From an uncultured Arcanobacterium sp. (GTDB lineage Bacteria; Actinomycetota; Actinomycetes; Actinomycetales; Actinomycetaceae): DNA of 64,000 bases. Below, one piece after another: positions 9,895 through 20,270 of this stretch; positions within the stretch are counted from its first letter, which is position 1, and each line of letters begins with the position of its first letter. A model generated the notes under the pieces. It saw only the letters and a list, made by a program, of their open reading frames with translations, searched no databases and was not told where the DNA came from. Position numbers and translations under genes: made by a program. The stretch spans positions 62,001 to 126,000 of the forward strand of contig CAMCHI010000002.1 of assembly GCA_945874735.1 (NCBI GenBank), read 5' to 3'.

Positions 9895-11379
9895 TTATTC
9901 TAAGGCGAGAGATGCCTTATCTGTATCTGGCACACTTTCTGAGATAGAAAGAGGAGCAGTTGGAAGATGTATTAACGTGCCTAAAGCAATAAGTAGCGTG
10001 CCAAAGAGGAAGTCGAAACCAATGTAGGAATCGCTGAGGAACATTACTCCCATCATAATTCCGCTAATCATTAGGGTAAGGATTATGTCGTTTAGGGTAA
10101 GATTTTGCTTAAACTTGCGTCGTAATCGCACTAAATAATTAGTGAAAAAGCCTAGGTAAGCTAAGAAGCCAAAGATGCCATAAAATACCAATACGTCTAG
10201 GTAGGAATTGTGTGGTACTGTGCCTCGCTGTAGGTATTGTTTTACTCCAGTTACTCCGGCTTTAATAGCGCGGTCTTGGGTATTGTAAGAACCTACCCCG
10301 AAAAGTGGATAATGTTGCCAAAGTTCAAGCGTTTCTTTCCAAATATAAACGCGCGCAGAGCTAGTAGCCACTCCCTTACTGAAACTTACGTCATCTTTTG
10401 GTTCGTAAGTGGTCTTATTTAAGTCTTGAAAGTAGCTAGCGGTAGCATAATAGTAGTTAGAGTAACTATCTTCTATTGTGGTTTCGATACCATTAGCAAA
10501 GGTCACGCCACATAAAACTGCTACTAAAGAAACTCCAGCTGCTTTCTTACCAAAACCTCGTCCGTAGCGTTTACGTACTAATAAAGTAACCAAAAGAGGC
10601 AGGCAGGTAAGAGAAATGAACCATAAAGTAATGGTAGCGCCTCGCGAATTATGCAAAATCAAACAAATAGTTTGGATTATGCAGATAATTACTAGCAGAT
10701 TAGTAATTAGTTTCAGATTGGAGGTACGGAAAATAGTGCTCCGATTACGCAAAATCCATAGACAGTACGCGATACTTGTTATGCAGAAAATTGCGGCATG
10801 ATTAGAGTCTAGCCACGCCCCGAACAAAATAGTGGTAGGAGGCTTGGTATAGAAAAGCGTAGGAATACCTAGGAGGGTACGTTTTCCGTCAATCACCACA
10901 TCATATTGGAAGTGAGTAATGATGGAAGCAAAGGAGAGTAGGCTTCCTCCCATAACTATTAACTGAGAGGGTAGTAAAGTTAAAGCAAAAGATTTTGCTG
11001 GATTAGGGCGGGTAGCAATATATTTACCGGCTGGGTAGGCCACCAATAGCGCCACGCAAAGTAGTAGCCAGGATTTTATTTGGAAATCGGGGTAAGAATC
11101 AAAATTTGCTACGGTGGAGGCAACGCCGGAAGCGAGAATTGCCAGAATCCACCATTTACCTACTACTTGGAAAATTTCGCGTTGAAATAGCAAATTGGTA
11201 AGTAGCACCAACATTGCCCAGCCGAAAAAGAGTAGTTGTAGGGGGTGAATATAGCTAAGTACAAAGCGGAATTGAGCTAGTACTAAAAATGCAAGATAAA
11301 AACTTAAACAATAGAGTGGAGAGTGAAAAATACGCAGTTTGGCTATCACGGTATTTAGCGTGGCTAGTTTATTTTGCAT
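9895..11379 (-). CDS. O-antigen ligase/polymerase-like (Wzy/WaaL) membrane protein
   Basis: Polytopic; 'ICLILHNSRGATITLWFIS', 'ETLELWQHYPLFGVGSYN...VPHNSYLDVLVFYGIFGFLAYL' typical of the Wzy/WaaL family. Confidence 0.85.
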   Translation of the reverse strand: MQNKLATLNTVIAKLRIFHSPLYCLSFYLAFLVLAQFRFVLSYIHPLQLLFFGWAMLVLLTNLLFQREIFQVVGKWWILAILASGVASTVANFDSYPDFQIKSWLLLCVALLVAYPAGKYIATRPNPAKSFALTLLPSQLIVMGGSLLSFASIITHFQYDVVIDGKRTLLGIPTLFYTKPPTTILFGAWLDSNHAAIFCITSIAYCLWILRNRSTIFRTSNLKLITNLLVIICIIQTICLILHNSRGATITLWFISLTCLPLLVTLLVRKRYGRGFGKKAAGVSLVAVLCGVTFANGIETTIEDSYSNYYYATASYFQDLNKTTYEPKDDVSFSKGVATSSARVYIWKETLELWQHYPLFGVGSYNTQDRAIKAGVTGVKQYLQRGTVPHNSYLDVLVFYGIFGFLAYLGFFTNYLVRLRRKFKQNLTLNDIILTLMISGIMMGVMFLSDSYIGFDFLFGTLLIALGTLIHLPTAPLSISESVPDTDKASLALE

Positions 11380-11626
11380 TTTATCTACCTTTATCGTTTT
11401 TAACTTTACTGTTTTAACTTACTGCTATTTAGGGCTCGGTAGGGATTAGCTACGAGGTAGAGTAGTTAAGATAACAATCTACTTACGGGGTAGGAACGGC
11501 GCTAGTGTTTTTAACAAACGGTTTTGGAATCTTAGGTTAATGCTAAGTACTTATAAAGGTTTGTTTTTCTAGTTGCAGAGCTTGATTATGCCGTTTTATA
11601 CACAATTACTGGAGCGATACGTGAGC

Positions 11627-12475
11627 TTAGTATTGCGGATTTTCAGTTAGCCAAGGCCCTAAATCTAGCACTAATGGTTTGTGGCCATAGCGTTGATTTT
11701 CGGGAGGAAGTTCCATGTATTGTCCGTATTGCCGAGTGAGAACTTTATGAGCATCGTGTGCACCAGGGAAACTTAAATGCTCAAAAGTGTATAAACGGGA
11801 AGGGAAAACCTCTGAATGTGGATAAAGCTGCGAGAACCTAACTTCGGGTAGATAGCCCACATAATAAGAATTATGGGTTTTAACTGGTGAAGCGATTTGC
11901 TTAAATAACCAAGTAGGGGAAATGGGCTGTACAAGCCGATGAAGAATTTTGCGAATTGCCAGTAGGAATTTGCCCTTAAAAGTGGTGGAGTCGCTAAAAA
12001 TTTTATCACTCATACGGGAAGTGAACAGTTGGGTAACTACCCGCGATCGCCAGAGGGTTAAGCGGGCAATTAATGGATTTTTAGATACTGCATCAAAAGG
12101 GAATATATCTATATAAAGATTATTTTCGTCTGCTAAATTTGCATTGCTACTTACAAATTTGGTGTGCTTTAAGCCGAGTTTGGCAAAAGCGTAAATATGT
12201 TTTGGGTTGATACCAAAATGGGTGAGAGCAAAGGGAGAATCAGCAGAATTTTTGTATGTTGCTAGGAAGCGCTCATAATCTGCGCGGGGCATACAAATAT
12301 CAATATCGTCATCCCACGGAATAAATCCCTGGTGGCGGATTGCTCCTAATAGCGTGCCGTAAGAGATTTGATACGCAATCTGATTTTCTTTACAAAACTT
12401 ATCGATATGCTGCAAAATACAGAGCTGTAGCTCTTTGGCGCGAGCTAAATCTGAGGCAGAGATAGAGTTATTCAC
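11627..12475 (-). CDS. LicD family phosphotransferase (phosphocholine/phosphoalditol transfer to glycan)
   Basis: 'ELQLCILQHIDKFCKENQIAYQISYGTLLGAIRHQGFIPWDDDIDICMPRADYERFL' is the LicD signature. Confidence 0.93.
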   Translation of the reverse strand: MNNSISASDLARAKELQLCILQHIDKFCKENQIAYQISYGTLLGAIRHQGFIPWDDDIDICMPRADYERFLATYKNSADSPFALTHFGINPKHIYAFAKLGLKHTKFVSSNANLADENNLYIDIFPFDAVSKNPLIARLTLWRSRVVTQLFTSRMSDKIFSDSTTFKGKFLLAIRKILHRLVQPISPTWLFKQIASPVKTHNSYYVGYLPEVRFSQLYPHSEVFPSRLYTFEHLSFPGAHDAHKVLTRQYGQYMELPPENQRYGHKPLVLDLGPWLTENPQY

Positions 12476-12514
12476 TGTGTAATGTTTCCGTTCTAATTAA
12501 AAGCTATAGTGTGC

Positions 12515-13576
12515 TTATTCTTCAGAGGCAAGATGCGGGCTCCGGTATTCGCGGTGCCAAATTCCGTGTAGTAATCCCTTGATAGTACCCACTCCGTAAC
12601 TAAGATGAATTAAGGGGAATACTGTTGGTAAGAAGGGGAGATAGTAGTTAGGGTGTTCACTGCTAGGGGTACGGGCAATCAGGGTTTGTGCGGTCATTGC
12701 CGTAATGCCCAGCAGGTAGCTACCGCCAATTAGTTTAAGTAGTAAGCTGTGTTTAGCTAGCGCCAAAATACCGGCAGCGCCAAGGGTGCTTACAAACACT
12801 CCAGGGATTAGGTGGTGTTTACCTATTGCACTAGGTTGAATAAGTAGTGTGCGCCCAATGTAAAATCCGTTTAGATATTTTTGCCTAATCATGCCTTTTA
12901 GTGTGGAACGAACTACTTGCTGAGAACGAATACGTGGATCAAAGCGTACTTTATAACCAGCTTTACGTAGTTTATCGTATAAGCAGTTATCTTCAGTGCG
13001 TACTAAGCGTTCATCAAATGGCATAGCTTTGGCAAGAGCTTCTCGCCGATATGCGCCATGAAATACCGCATTGACGTAGGTGGCAGTAGGGCAGTCGCGC
13101 CGATACTGGGCTACGGAAACTCCTAAAGCAGATTGTTCGGCTAAAAATAGCACTTCTTGTATAGGGTCGGCAGGATTTTCCATAATAACTGGACGTGGCC
13201 CACCACAGACGTATTCTCCTTCATTTAACACAGCAACTATGGCAGAAATAAAATCGGGAGGGAAGCTGGCGTGTGCGTCTATGCGGGTAATAATTTCTCC
13301 GGTGGTGAGTGGGAAAGCTACATTCCAGCCTGCAGGTTGAGTGCGTTTAGGATTGTCTACTACTAATACTTGGGAAAATTTTTCTTGATACTTTTCTTGG
13401 AACTTTTTAAATTTTTCTTGCGTGCTATCGGTCGAAGCACTATCTACTAATACTAGTTCTATGTTCGTTAGCGGGTAATCTTGAGCTAGCACGTCATTAA
13501 GGGTTTGTTCAATAAACTTTTCTTCGTTATAGGCCAGCAAAATAACGGAAACTATTGGAAGCGTATTATTATCCAT
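12515..13576 (-). CDS. Glycosyltransferase family 2 (ExoA-like)
   Basis: 'LPIVSVILLAYNEEKFIEQTLNDVLAQDYP', 'GEIITRIDAHASFPPDFI', C-terminal TM segments. Confidence 0.9.
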   Translation of the reverse strand: MDNNTLPIVSVILLAYNEEKFIEQTLNDVLAQDYPLTNIELVLVDSASTDSTQEKFKKFQEKYQEKFSQVLVVDNPKRTQPAGWNVAFPLTTGEIITRIDAHASFPPDFISAIVAVLNEGEYVCGGPRPVIMENPADPIQEVLFLAEQSALGVSVAQYRRDCPTATYVNAVFHGAYRREALAKAMPFDERLVRTEDNCLYDKLRKAGYKVRFDPRIRSQQVVRSTLKGMIRQKYLNGFYIGRTLLIQPSAIGKHHLIPGVFVSTLGAAGILALAKHSLLLKLIGGSYLLGITAMTAQTLIARTPSSEHPNYYLPFLPTVFPLIHLSYGVGTIKGLLHGIWHREYRSPHLASEE

Positions 13577-13687
13577 AATTTTCCCTTTACGTATTTAGTA
13601 ACAGCAGATTGCTCTACCATAGCCGGAACGGTAAGTGTTGCTATCACTGATTTTCCGCACTTTTGTATCTCTATTTTACTCCTCAGG

Positions 13688-14728
13688 TTAGTAACTGGAA
13701 ACAGGAGTGAGGGTGAGGTGTGGAAAAAGCCAAGATTTTTCTATGGTAGCGATTTTGTTTACTGCCTCTAACAATTGCGAATCAGCTAAAGGAACAGAAG
13801 TATTAGTTGCAGAAATATTTGCTAATAAATCAGTTAAAAAGATAGATAAAGAGCTGGGTTCAGTATTAGAGGATGGGGTTGTGCATAGTTTATGGTAATG
13901 AATGGTTAATGCAGTAGCAAGGCAATTGGCTGCTGTTTGCTGTATGAGTACCAGATACTCAGAGCGTTGCAGAGTTTTTCCTAAAGCAAACACGCTGGTG
14001 CTTAGCTCAGGATTAAGTAGTAAAGCAGAGCGGTGGCTAGGTAGTGGAGTTAAAGTTAAGCAAACACTGTTAATGTTGTGGTTAGCGCTTGACTGAAGGG
14101 TGTTATTCAGGGCTTTGGGAGCAGAATATGCAAAGGAAAGAGCGGAGTAATGCTGAAGGGTATGAGTGAAATTTTGTTCGTATTGTGTAAAAAATGTGGG
14201 TGCAGAATCGCTGGGGTTAGCTATAAGTAGTGCGTCAGGAGCAGCTAACGCTTCGGCAGTAGCGTCGCTAAAATATGTAGGGAGTGAATCACTCCATGCT
14301 AAGGCTAAACTAGCTAAATTTAGTACCGCCATATTGGTGGTATTAGCTATGGCAAGAGAATGCCAGAAATCAGGGCGATTGGTTAAAACCAGGTCTTGAT
14401 AGTTGAGCTGCTGAGCATATTGTGCGGGGGTGGGGTTGTTGGTAGGGGTGTAGTAAACCACTTGCGCACCACATAGATAGCTACCTAAAGCCCACAATAG
14501 TGATTTCCAGTGGGTGGGCAAGTCTATAATCACTGTTGAGTCGTAGGATATTTCACATTCATCGGCTAGGTAGTTGGCAATTTTGGCTAAATGATTAGCA
14601 CAAACTTTCCCAGATAGCTCAATTCGTTCATTTTCCCCATGCCAAACCAAGGCGGGAGAACTACCGTATTTTAAGAGCGTATCGTATATTTTGTGCGGAT
14701 TTTCCGTAGAAGTTGGGATAAGTTTCAT
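13688..14728 (-). CDS. TIGR03089 family protein (acyl-AMP-synthetase-like, actinobacterial)
   Basis: 'PHKIYDTLLKYGSSPALVWHGENERIELSGKVCANHLAKIANYLADECEI...VIIDLPTHWKSLLWALGSYLCGAQVV'. Confidence 0.75.
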   Translation of the reverse strand: MKLIPTSTENPHKIYDTLLKYGSSPALVWHGENERIELSGKVCANHLAKIANYLADECEISYDSTVIIDLPTHWKSLLWALGSYLCGAQVVYYTPTNNPTPAQYAQQLNYQDLVLTNRPDFWHSLAIANTTNMAVLNLASLALAWSDSLPTYFSDATAEALAAPDALLIANPSDSAPTFFTQYEQNFTHTLQHYSALSFAYSAPKALNNTLQSSANHNINSVCLTLTPLPSHRSALLLNPELSTSVFALGKTLQRSEYLVLIQQTAANCLATALTIHYHKLCTTPSSNTEPSSLSIFLTDLLANISATNTSVPLADSQLLEAVNKIATIEKSWLFPHLTLTPVSSY

Positions 14729-14830
14729 AAATAAAGGAATTTATCATATCGGCTTGACAGTTACTAGGTTACACGCGTGTAATTTAGATAGTAGTTTTAT
14801 TTATTTTCTGGTATTTAGGAGTTATCTATA

Positions 14831-15214
14831 ATGTGGCAAGATGCTTTTGAGCTTCCACTTAATGCGATAGACGCTGATAACTCTGCGTTAGATACTGCTG
14901 CGAGTGATACACAAAAAGCACAAGCTTTAATGCAAGGCATTTTTAATCTAGGATACGGCACTACCACTGCCGATGATTTAGCTTGGATGGAAGATGCGCT
15001 TTGTGCTCAGACTGATCCAGATATTTTCTATCCAGAAAAAGGTGGCTCCACGGCTCCTGCTACTTCTATTTGTGAAAGTTGCGGTGTGCGCGCCCAATGC
15101 TTGGAATACGCTATCACTAATGATATTCGGCATGGAATTTGGGGTGGCACTTCGGATAATGATCGCAAACGCATTGCGCGAGAACGAAAAATTGCGCGAG
15201 TGGCGCGTTATTAA
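14831..15214 (+). CDS. WhiB family Fe-S transcriptional regulator
   Basis: 'DALCAQTDPDIFYPEKG...ICESCGVRAQCLEYAITNDIRHGIWGGTSDNDRKRIARER': four Cys and G-I-W-G-G turn. Confidence 0.95.
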   Translation: MWQDAFELPLNAIDADNSALDTAASDTQKAQALMQGIFNLGYGTTTADDLAWMEDALCAQTDPDIFYPEKGGSTAPATSICESCGVRAQCLEYAITNDIRHGIWGGTSDNDRKRIARERKIARVARY

Positions 15215-15397
15215 TAATTAATACGTTTATTTAAAGTGGTATTTTACCTACGGTAAAACTCTGCTTAAGCCTATGTCTAAAAGAGCAGATAAAACGCGAT
15301 AACCCTAAAGTATTCTGGCTATTGTAAGTAATACTTACATTTTGTAAGACACTAAGCAGAAATACAGCACCTAAGGGTAGTAAACACTTAGAATTAA

Positions 15398-18300
15398 GTG
15401 ATGATATTTTCTGATACTAGCCAAAATTCGCCACTGCGTGAAACAGTCCTCGCTATCGTTACCACTCAAGCAGAGGAACCACAATTTATATCTGAAACTT
15501 TGGCTAGTTTACTAGCGCAAAGTTATCCAGTAAGCGCAATAGCAGTAGTAGGAGATAATCCGCGTTTAGATTTGGCTAAACTGTGTCAGCAGTATCAAGA
15601 CAAATACCAAATCACGTGCCGTTTTATTGCAAGTGCTACACCAGTTTCCTTGGCGCAAGCCACCCAGTTAGCTGCTGCGGAACTATCCCAAGAGTTTCAA
15701 TACTATTGGTTTTTACACGCCGATTCTGCTCCGGATCCTAACGCACTAACTGAAATGATTCTGAAAGCCTCGGTTTCTAGCACTATTGGGGCGTTGGGGG
15801 TAAAACAGTTAGCTTGGAATGCCAATGCTGACGGCTCTTATAATTTACGTGAAGTAGGCATTAGAGCTACTCGCAATGCGGTGCGGGTGCCAGAAGTGCA
15901 ATTACAAGAACGTGACCAAGGGCAATATGACCATCGAGAGGACGTATTAGCTGTTGGAACTGCTGGAATGTTGGTGCGTTCTGCTATATACCATCAAGTA
16001 GGTGGATTAGATCCTGATTTTCAAGCCTTTGGTGAGGGGCTAGAGTTTTGTCGGCGCTTGCATGCATATGGGTATCGAGTAGTAGTAGTGCCAAGCGCCA
16101 AAATTCGTCATGCTCAGCTCAGTTTACGGAATGTAAATGTTAAAAATGCTCAAGCAAAACGCTATGCCCAAGTGAAAAATGCTCTATTAGCCACTCCGGC
16201 TGGATTGTGGTTATTGAAGTTATTAGGGTATTTGCTTCTTACCCCGCTGCGGGCTTTAGCATATTTAGCTATGCGTGACATCACCCATGTTCATGCCGAA
16301 CTAAGGGTGTTAGCTAAACTTGTAGTTAGCTTGCCAGAAATTATCACCGCTCGCGCTCGCTACCCTAAAACGGGTGCACAAAACCAATCTTTACGCAAAC
16401 TAGAAGCAAGTTTTAGAGAAGTAAGAGCTGCACGGCGTGACAACCGTAAAGCTAATCAGGAAGCGATAAAATTAGCTGCCGAACCAGACCCGTTGGTAGT
16501 GCAAGAACGCGCAATCCAAACTGCGCAAATGCGTAAAGGGGCAATACTAGTCGCGGTTATTTCACTATTTTTCATGCTGTTATACTTCTTGCCTTATTTA
16601 TCCCGCGGAGTGCTGGTAGGCGGTAATTTAAGTGTGGACGACACGCAGTTTATGGGATTATGGCAGACGATATTTAGTTCCTGGAGAGCTAGTGAAGCTG
16701 GGGCGGTTACTGTTTTAGACCCGTTTTGGTTGCTATATCTGCCAGTTTTGCTGGTAGGGGCACCGTTTTCATTAAGCATTGCGGGGGCAAACACTCTTTT
16801 ACTTTATTTGTCTGTGCCACTGTCTGCGCTGGGTGCTTATTTGAGTACGGGTAGATTTGTGCAATCTTGGCAAGTACGTTTATCACTTGCCCTATTTTGG
16901 ATAGTGTCCCCCGGCTATTTAATGGCATTACACACTGGAGCAGTAGGTTTAGTGGTAGTGCATATTTTGCTTCCCTTATTAATTTGGGCTATTGATCGGG
17001 CATGGCGTTTCGTGCCAGGCGGACTGGGATTAACTGCGTTACTGCTATCTATACTCAGCGCTAGTATGCCGATTTTTGCAGGTTTGAGTTTAGTTTTAAC
17101 ATTCGTGGGAGTGATTTTTAGCAGGCGTAAAGTTGCTTCCCTCTTTTTAATACTGCCTACTTTAGGAATATTGTTGCCTAGTTTGCTTACGCTATCAAAA
17201 GCTAACATAGGGGCATTTTTGTTGAGTTCTCCAGGTAAATTGCACATTACGGCAGTGCCAGGAGAAGCAAAGAATTTATGGGATCTTGTTTGGCAAACTA
17301 ACGCCAGTTGGAATACAGGCAATATAACTATTTTCTGGTTGGTCGGTTTAGGCATAATCGCGGTGAGCGCATTACTAGCTCTCTTTAGACGGCGCAATGC
17401 TACTGGAATACAAGCTGCTTGGATTTTAATAGCTAGTGGTCTGGCTCTTGCTATAGTTTTTACACAGTTCACAGCAGGTTGGATTACACAAGCTGGGCAG
17501 TGGCAAGCAGTGAGTGGAGATTACCGTTTAGGATTAGTAGTAGCGTGGTTGGGGATCTTGTTAGTATTTGCTTTAGCAAGTGCTGGTTTGCGTCAAGAAT
17601 TACGGAAACGAAAATTTGGTTTAGCTCAACCTTTAGCCCTATTAGGAGTGCTGGGCTTGCCGTTAGGTATAATCACCGTTGCTGGTACTTGGACGTATGC
17701 ACAATTAACGAGTGAACAATTAGTGTTACGAGCTGCACCGGCTGCTTTGATACCAGCAATTGCTCAAGAAGGGCAAAATGCCCCAGAACGCACTCGCGTA
17801 CTGGCGATTAATGTGCGTGATGAGATACTAGAGCTGGGCCTATGGCGTAAAGCGGGTACGCAATTAAGTGAAACTCCGCGTAGTTCTTACTGGCAGATAC
17901 CTAATAACAATTCTGCAGACTTAGCTGTACAGACTTTACAACAAGCAGTTGCAGGGCTAGTAGTAGGTAATCCAAATTCTTTAACCGAGATTAGTAACTA
18001 CGGGGTAGGGCTAGTTTTAGTGCAACCAATAGCTGACGGTAAAACCAGTGTGCTGCGCGATAAATTAGTTTCGGCCCTATTTGCTACCGCTGGGTTATCG
18101 TATGTTACGGAAAATGAAACCGGTATATTTTGGCGGCTAAACTCTTTAAATAGCACAGTAGATACTACCGCTTCAACGGTTGGAAAAGATCTGGCAGCTA
18201 CCGCAGTGGTGGGAAGAGCTACTTTAGTGTCAGTAGATACTCAGACTAAGCAGATATTACCTAGTTTGGAACATACAGTTAGTGCTCAGATCAGTGTGGA

Positions 18301-18583
18301 GCAAGATTCTTTAATAGTGTTAGCAGAACGGCAAGACCCTAATTGGGTAGCTACCCTAGATGGTAAGCCCTTAAAAGTGGCAGAACCTGCTAAATATGCC
18401 GATAGTAAGTTATTTAGCAAATGGCAACAAGCGTGGGAATTGCCAGCTTCCAGTACTGGAATTTTGCAAATCTACCACTATGATTGGCGTTATTTCGTGC
18501 TTATAGCAATACAAGTACTTCTCGGGTTAATCACAATAATTAGTGCTTTACCATTGCGCCCTAAGGGAGTGAATACGAAATGA
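15398..18583 (+). CDS. Large GT2 glycosyltransferase with C-terminal polytopic membrane region
   Basis: GT2 N-terminus 'VLAIVTTQAEEPQFISETLASLLAQSYPV', 'FGEGLEFCRRLHAYGYRVVVVPSAKIRHAQ', followed by many TM helices; actinobacterial neighbourhood. Confidence 0.85.
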   Translation: MMIFSDTSQNSPLRETVLAIVTTQAEEPQFISETLASLLAQSYPVSAIAVVGDNPRLDLAKLCQQYQDKYQITCRFIASATPVSLAQATQLAAAELSQEFQYYWFLHADSAPDPNALTEMILKASVSSTIGALGVKQLAWNANADGSYNLREVGIRATRNAVRVPEVQLQERDQGQYDHREDVLAVGTAGMLVRSAIYHQVGGLDPDFQAFGEGLEFCRRLHAYGYRVVVVPSAKIRHAQLSLRNVNVKNAQAKRYAQVKNALLATPAGLWLLKLLGYLLLTPLRALAYLAMRDITHVHAELRVLAKLVVSLPEIITARARYPKTGAQNQSLRKLEASFREVRAARRDNRKANQEAIKLAAEPDPLVVQERAIQTAQMRKGAILVAVISLFFMLLYFLPYLSRGVLVGGNLSVDDTQFMGLWQTIFSSWRASEAGAVTVLDPFWLLYLPVLLVGAPFSLSIAGANTLLLYLSVPLSALGAYLSTGRFVQSWQVRLSLALFWIVSPGYLMALHTGAVGLVVVHILLPLLIWAIDRAWRFVPGGLGLTALLLSILSASMPIFAGLSLVLTFVGVIFSRRKVASLFLILPTLGILLPSLLTLSKANIGAFLLSSPGKLHITAVPGEAKNLWDLVWQTNASWNTGNITIFWLVGLGIIAVSALLALFRRRNATGIQAAWILIASGLALAIVFTQFTAGWITQAGQWQAVSGDYRLGLVVAWLGILLVFALASAGLRQELRKRKFGLAQPLALLGVLGLPLGIITVAGTWTYAQLTSEQLVLRAAPAALIPAIAQEGQNAPERTRVLAINVRDEILELGLWRKAGTQLSETPRSSYWQIPNNNSADLAVQTLQQAVAGLVVGNPNSLTEISNYGVGLVLVQPIADGKTSVLRDKLVSALFATAGLSYVTENETGIFWRLNSLNSTVDTTASTVGKDLAATAVVGRATLVSVDTQTKQILPSLEHTVSAQISVEQDSLIVLAERQDPNWVATLDGKPLKVAEPAKYADSKLFSKWQQAWELPASSTGILQIYHYDWRYFVLIAIQVLLGLITIISALPLRPKGVNTK

Positions 18584-20166
18584 AAATAAAACAATTTTTA
18601 GGCGCAATTGGAGTAACTGGGCTGGCTGTAAGTATTGCTGGCAGTATGTATTTTCTGGCTCCTCTTCCGCAAGTTTCTAAACCATTTCCTGCTTTAGAAG
18701 CTAACGGAGGGGTATTGCAATTAGCGTGTTTAGGAGGGGCAAAACGGCTAGTTGATGACACAGTTTCCGTAGAGCAAGTAACAGAGAATTTAACTGGTAA
18801 AGCTTTAGGCTTGGTGAAGGTAGAAACACCTGCGAATTTAGATGCTACTCATGCGGATACAGCTGGGGTAATTTGGCAACCTTTTAGCGCAGTACAGAAG
18901 GTAGAAACTAACGAAACTACTCCAAATACTGCTACGCCAGAATCTAACAAAGTGGCATTAGCTAACGCGGTCTTCCCTGCTAGTGTAGCTAGTAAAAACG
19001 AGTTAGGTTTAGCGCAATTACAAGGTTTAATAGAAGTAGATAGGCAGTATGCAACACAAGGAATAGTGACGGCTACTTCTCTACATTCAGCTACTGCAGG
19101 GGACTTGCGGGGACTAGCCAGTAATCCGTGTGCTTGGGGTGTAGAAAATGCATGGCTAGTGGGTGCCAGCTCTGCGGTGGGTACTTCCGGAGAATTGCGT
19201 TTAGCTAATCCGAGCCTAAACCCAGTAACTATTACAATTAATGCTTTTGGTAGTAAAGGACGTTTGAGCTTAGGGAGCAATAGTCGGATTAATTTAAGCC
19301 CACGGGAAGTGCGCAGTTTTCCGTTAGCTGGATTAGTGCCTAGTGATGAACAGATTGCTTTCCAGTTGAAAAGCACAAATGGTAAATTTGCTGCTACGTT
19401 ATTCCATAATGAATTGGCAGGTTTTACTCCGCAAGGAGTTGATTTTCTGGCAGCTGCTAAAGGCGGTAGAGAACTCTATATTCCCGGCTTATATTTAGTT
19501 CCTAATAAGCTGAAAACGGGCGATGTTACTGTGGCTCCGCAGACTTTAACGGATTCTCAGTTACCTGATCCGCAAGTGCAAGCTAAATTGCGTATAGTAA
19601 ATCCACATAAAGATTTACGGATAGTGCAAGTAGCTACTTTGGATAGCGACGGAAAATGGGTGGAATTGCCAGGCGCTACAAATTTGGCGATACCGCCGCA
19701 ATCGGTATTTGATTTGGATTTAGCCGGATTGCCGGCAGGGGCACATACTTTACGACTAACCGCTGATGCCGATATATCAGCGGGCGCAGAAGTGCGTTAT
19801 GGCAATGAAACCACCGGTAAAGATAAAGCCTGGATTGCAGCACAAACTGCTTTAACTAACGGCAGTGCTAGCTTTATGGCGGGTAATGCGAAACTTATTG
19901 TGGGCACTTCCCAGCCAGGTAAGCTCAAATGGCAGGCTTATGACACTAATGGAATACAAATAGATACTGGGGAATTAGCTGTGGCTGGTACAGTTACTTT
20001 AGATTTGCCACAAAGCGCTAATTTTCTTACTTTCCAAGCTAATGTGGAGTTAGTGGGTGGAGTATATCAGCAGCTGGAATTAGCAGACGGATTAGGAATA
20101 GATGTAGTGCCACTCTTAAACGATATTTCTGCCAGTGCTAGTTTCCGTTTCGCTTCTCAACGCTAA
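18580..20166 (+). CDS. DUF5719 family exported protein
   Basis: Signal anchor plus repetitive beta-rich extracytoplasmic region; 'CAWGVENAWLVGASSAVGTSGELRLANPSLNPVTITINAFGSKG'; overlaps the upstream GT2 stop by 4 nt. Confidence 0.7.
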   Translation: MKIKQFLGAIGVTGLAVSIAGSMYFLAPLPQVSKPFPALEANGGVLQLACLGGAKRLVDDTVSVEQVTENLTGKALGLVKVETPANLDATHADTAGVIWQPFSAVQKVETNETTPNTATPESNKVALANAVFPASVASKNELGLAQLQGLIEVDRQYATQGIVTATSLHSATAGDLRGLASNPCAWGVENAWLVGASSAVGTSGELRLANPSLNPVTITINAFGSKGRLSLGSNSRINLSPREVRSFPLAGLVPSDEQIAFQLKSTNGKFAATLFHNELAGFTPQGVDFLAAAKGGRELYIPGLYLVPNKLKTGDVTVAPQTLTDSQLPDPQVQAKLRIVNPHKDLRIVQVATLDSDGKWVELPGATNLAIPPQSVFDLDLAGLPAGAHTLRLTADADISAGAEVRYGNETTGKDKAWIAAQTALTNGSASFMAGNAKLIVGTSQPGKLKWQAYDTNGIQIDTGELAVAGTVTLDLPQSANFLTFQANVELVGGVYQQLELADGLGIDVVPLLNDISASASFRFASQR

Positions 20167-20270
20167 ATACTTAAATTAAATATTAAATATGTAAAATGCG
20201 TGAGCAAACTGTCGGTAGATAGAGAGTTATTGTTAATTAAACAGCCTTGAAATGACGATTCAATCAGGAT

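Noticed and set aside
16915-17472. 185-aa minus-strand ORF
   Set aside because: Fully antisense within the large GT2-membrane gene; composition is a shadow of the coding strand.
18849-19376. 175-aa minus-strand ORF
   Set aside because: Antisense shadow within the DUF5719 gene; no recognisable motif.
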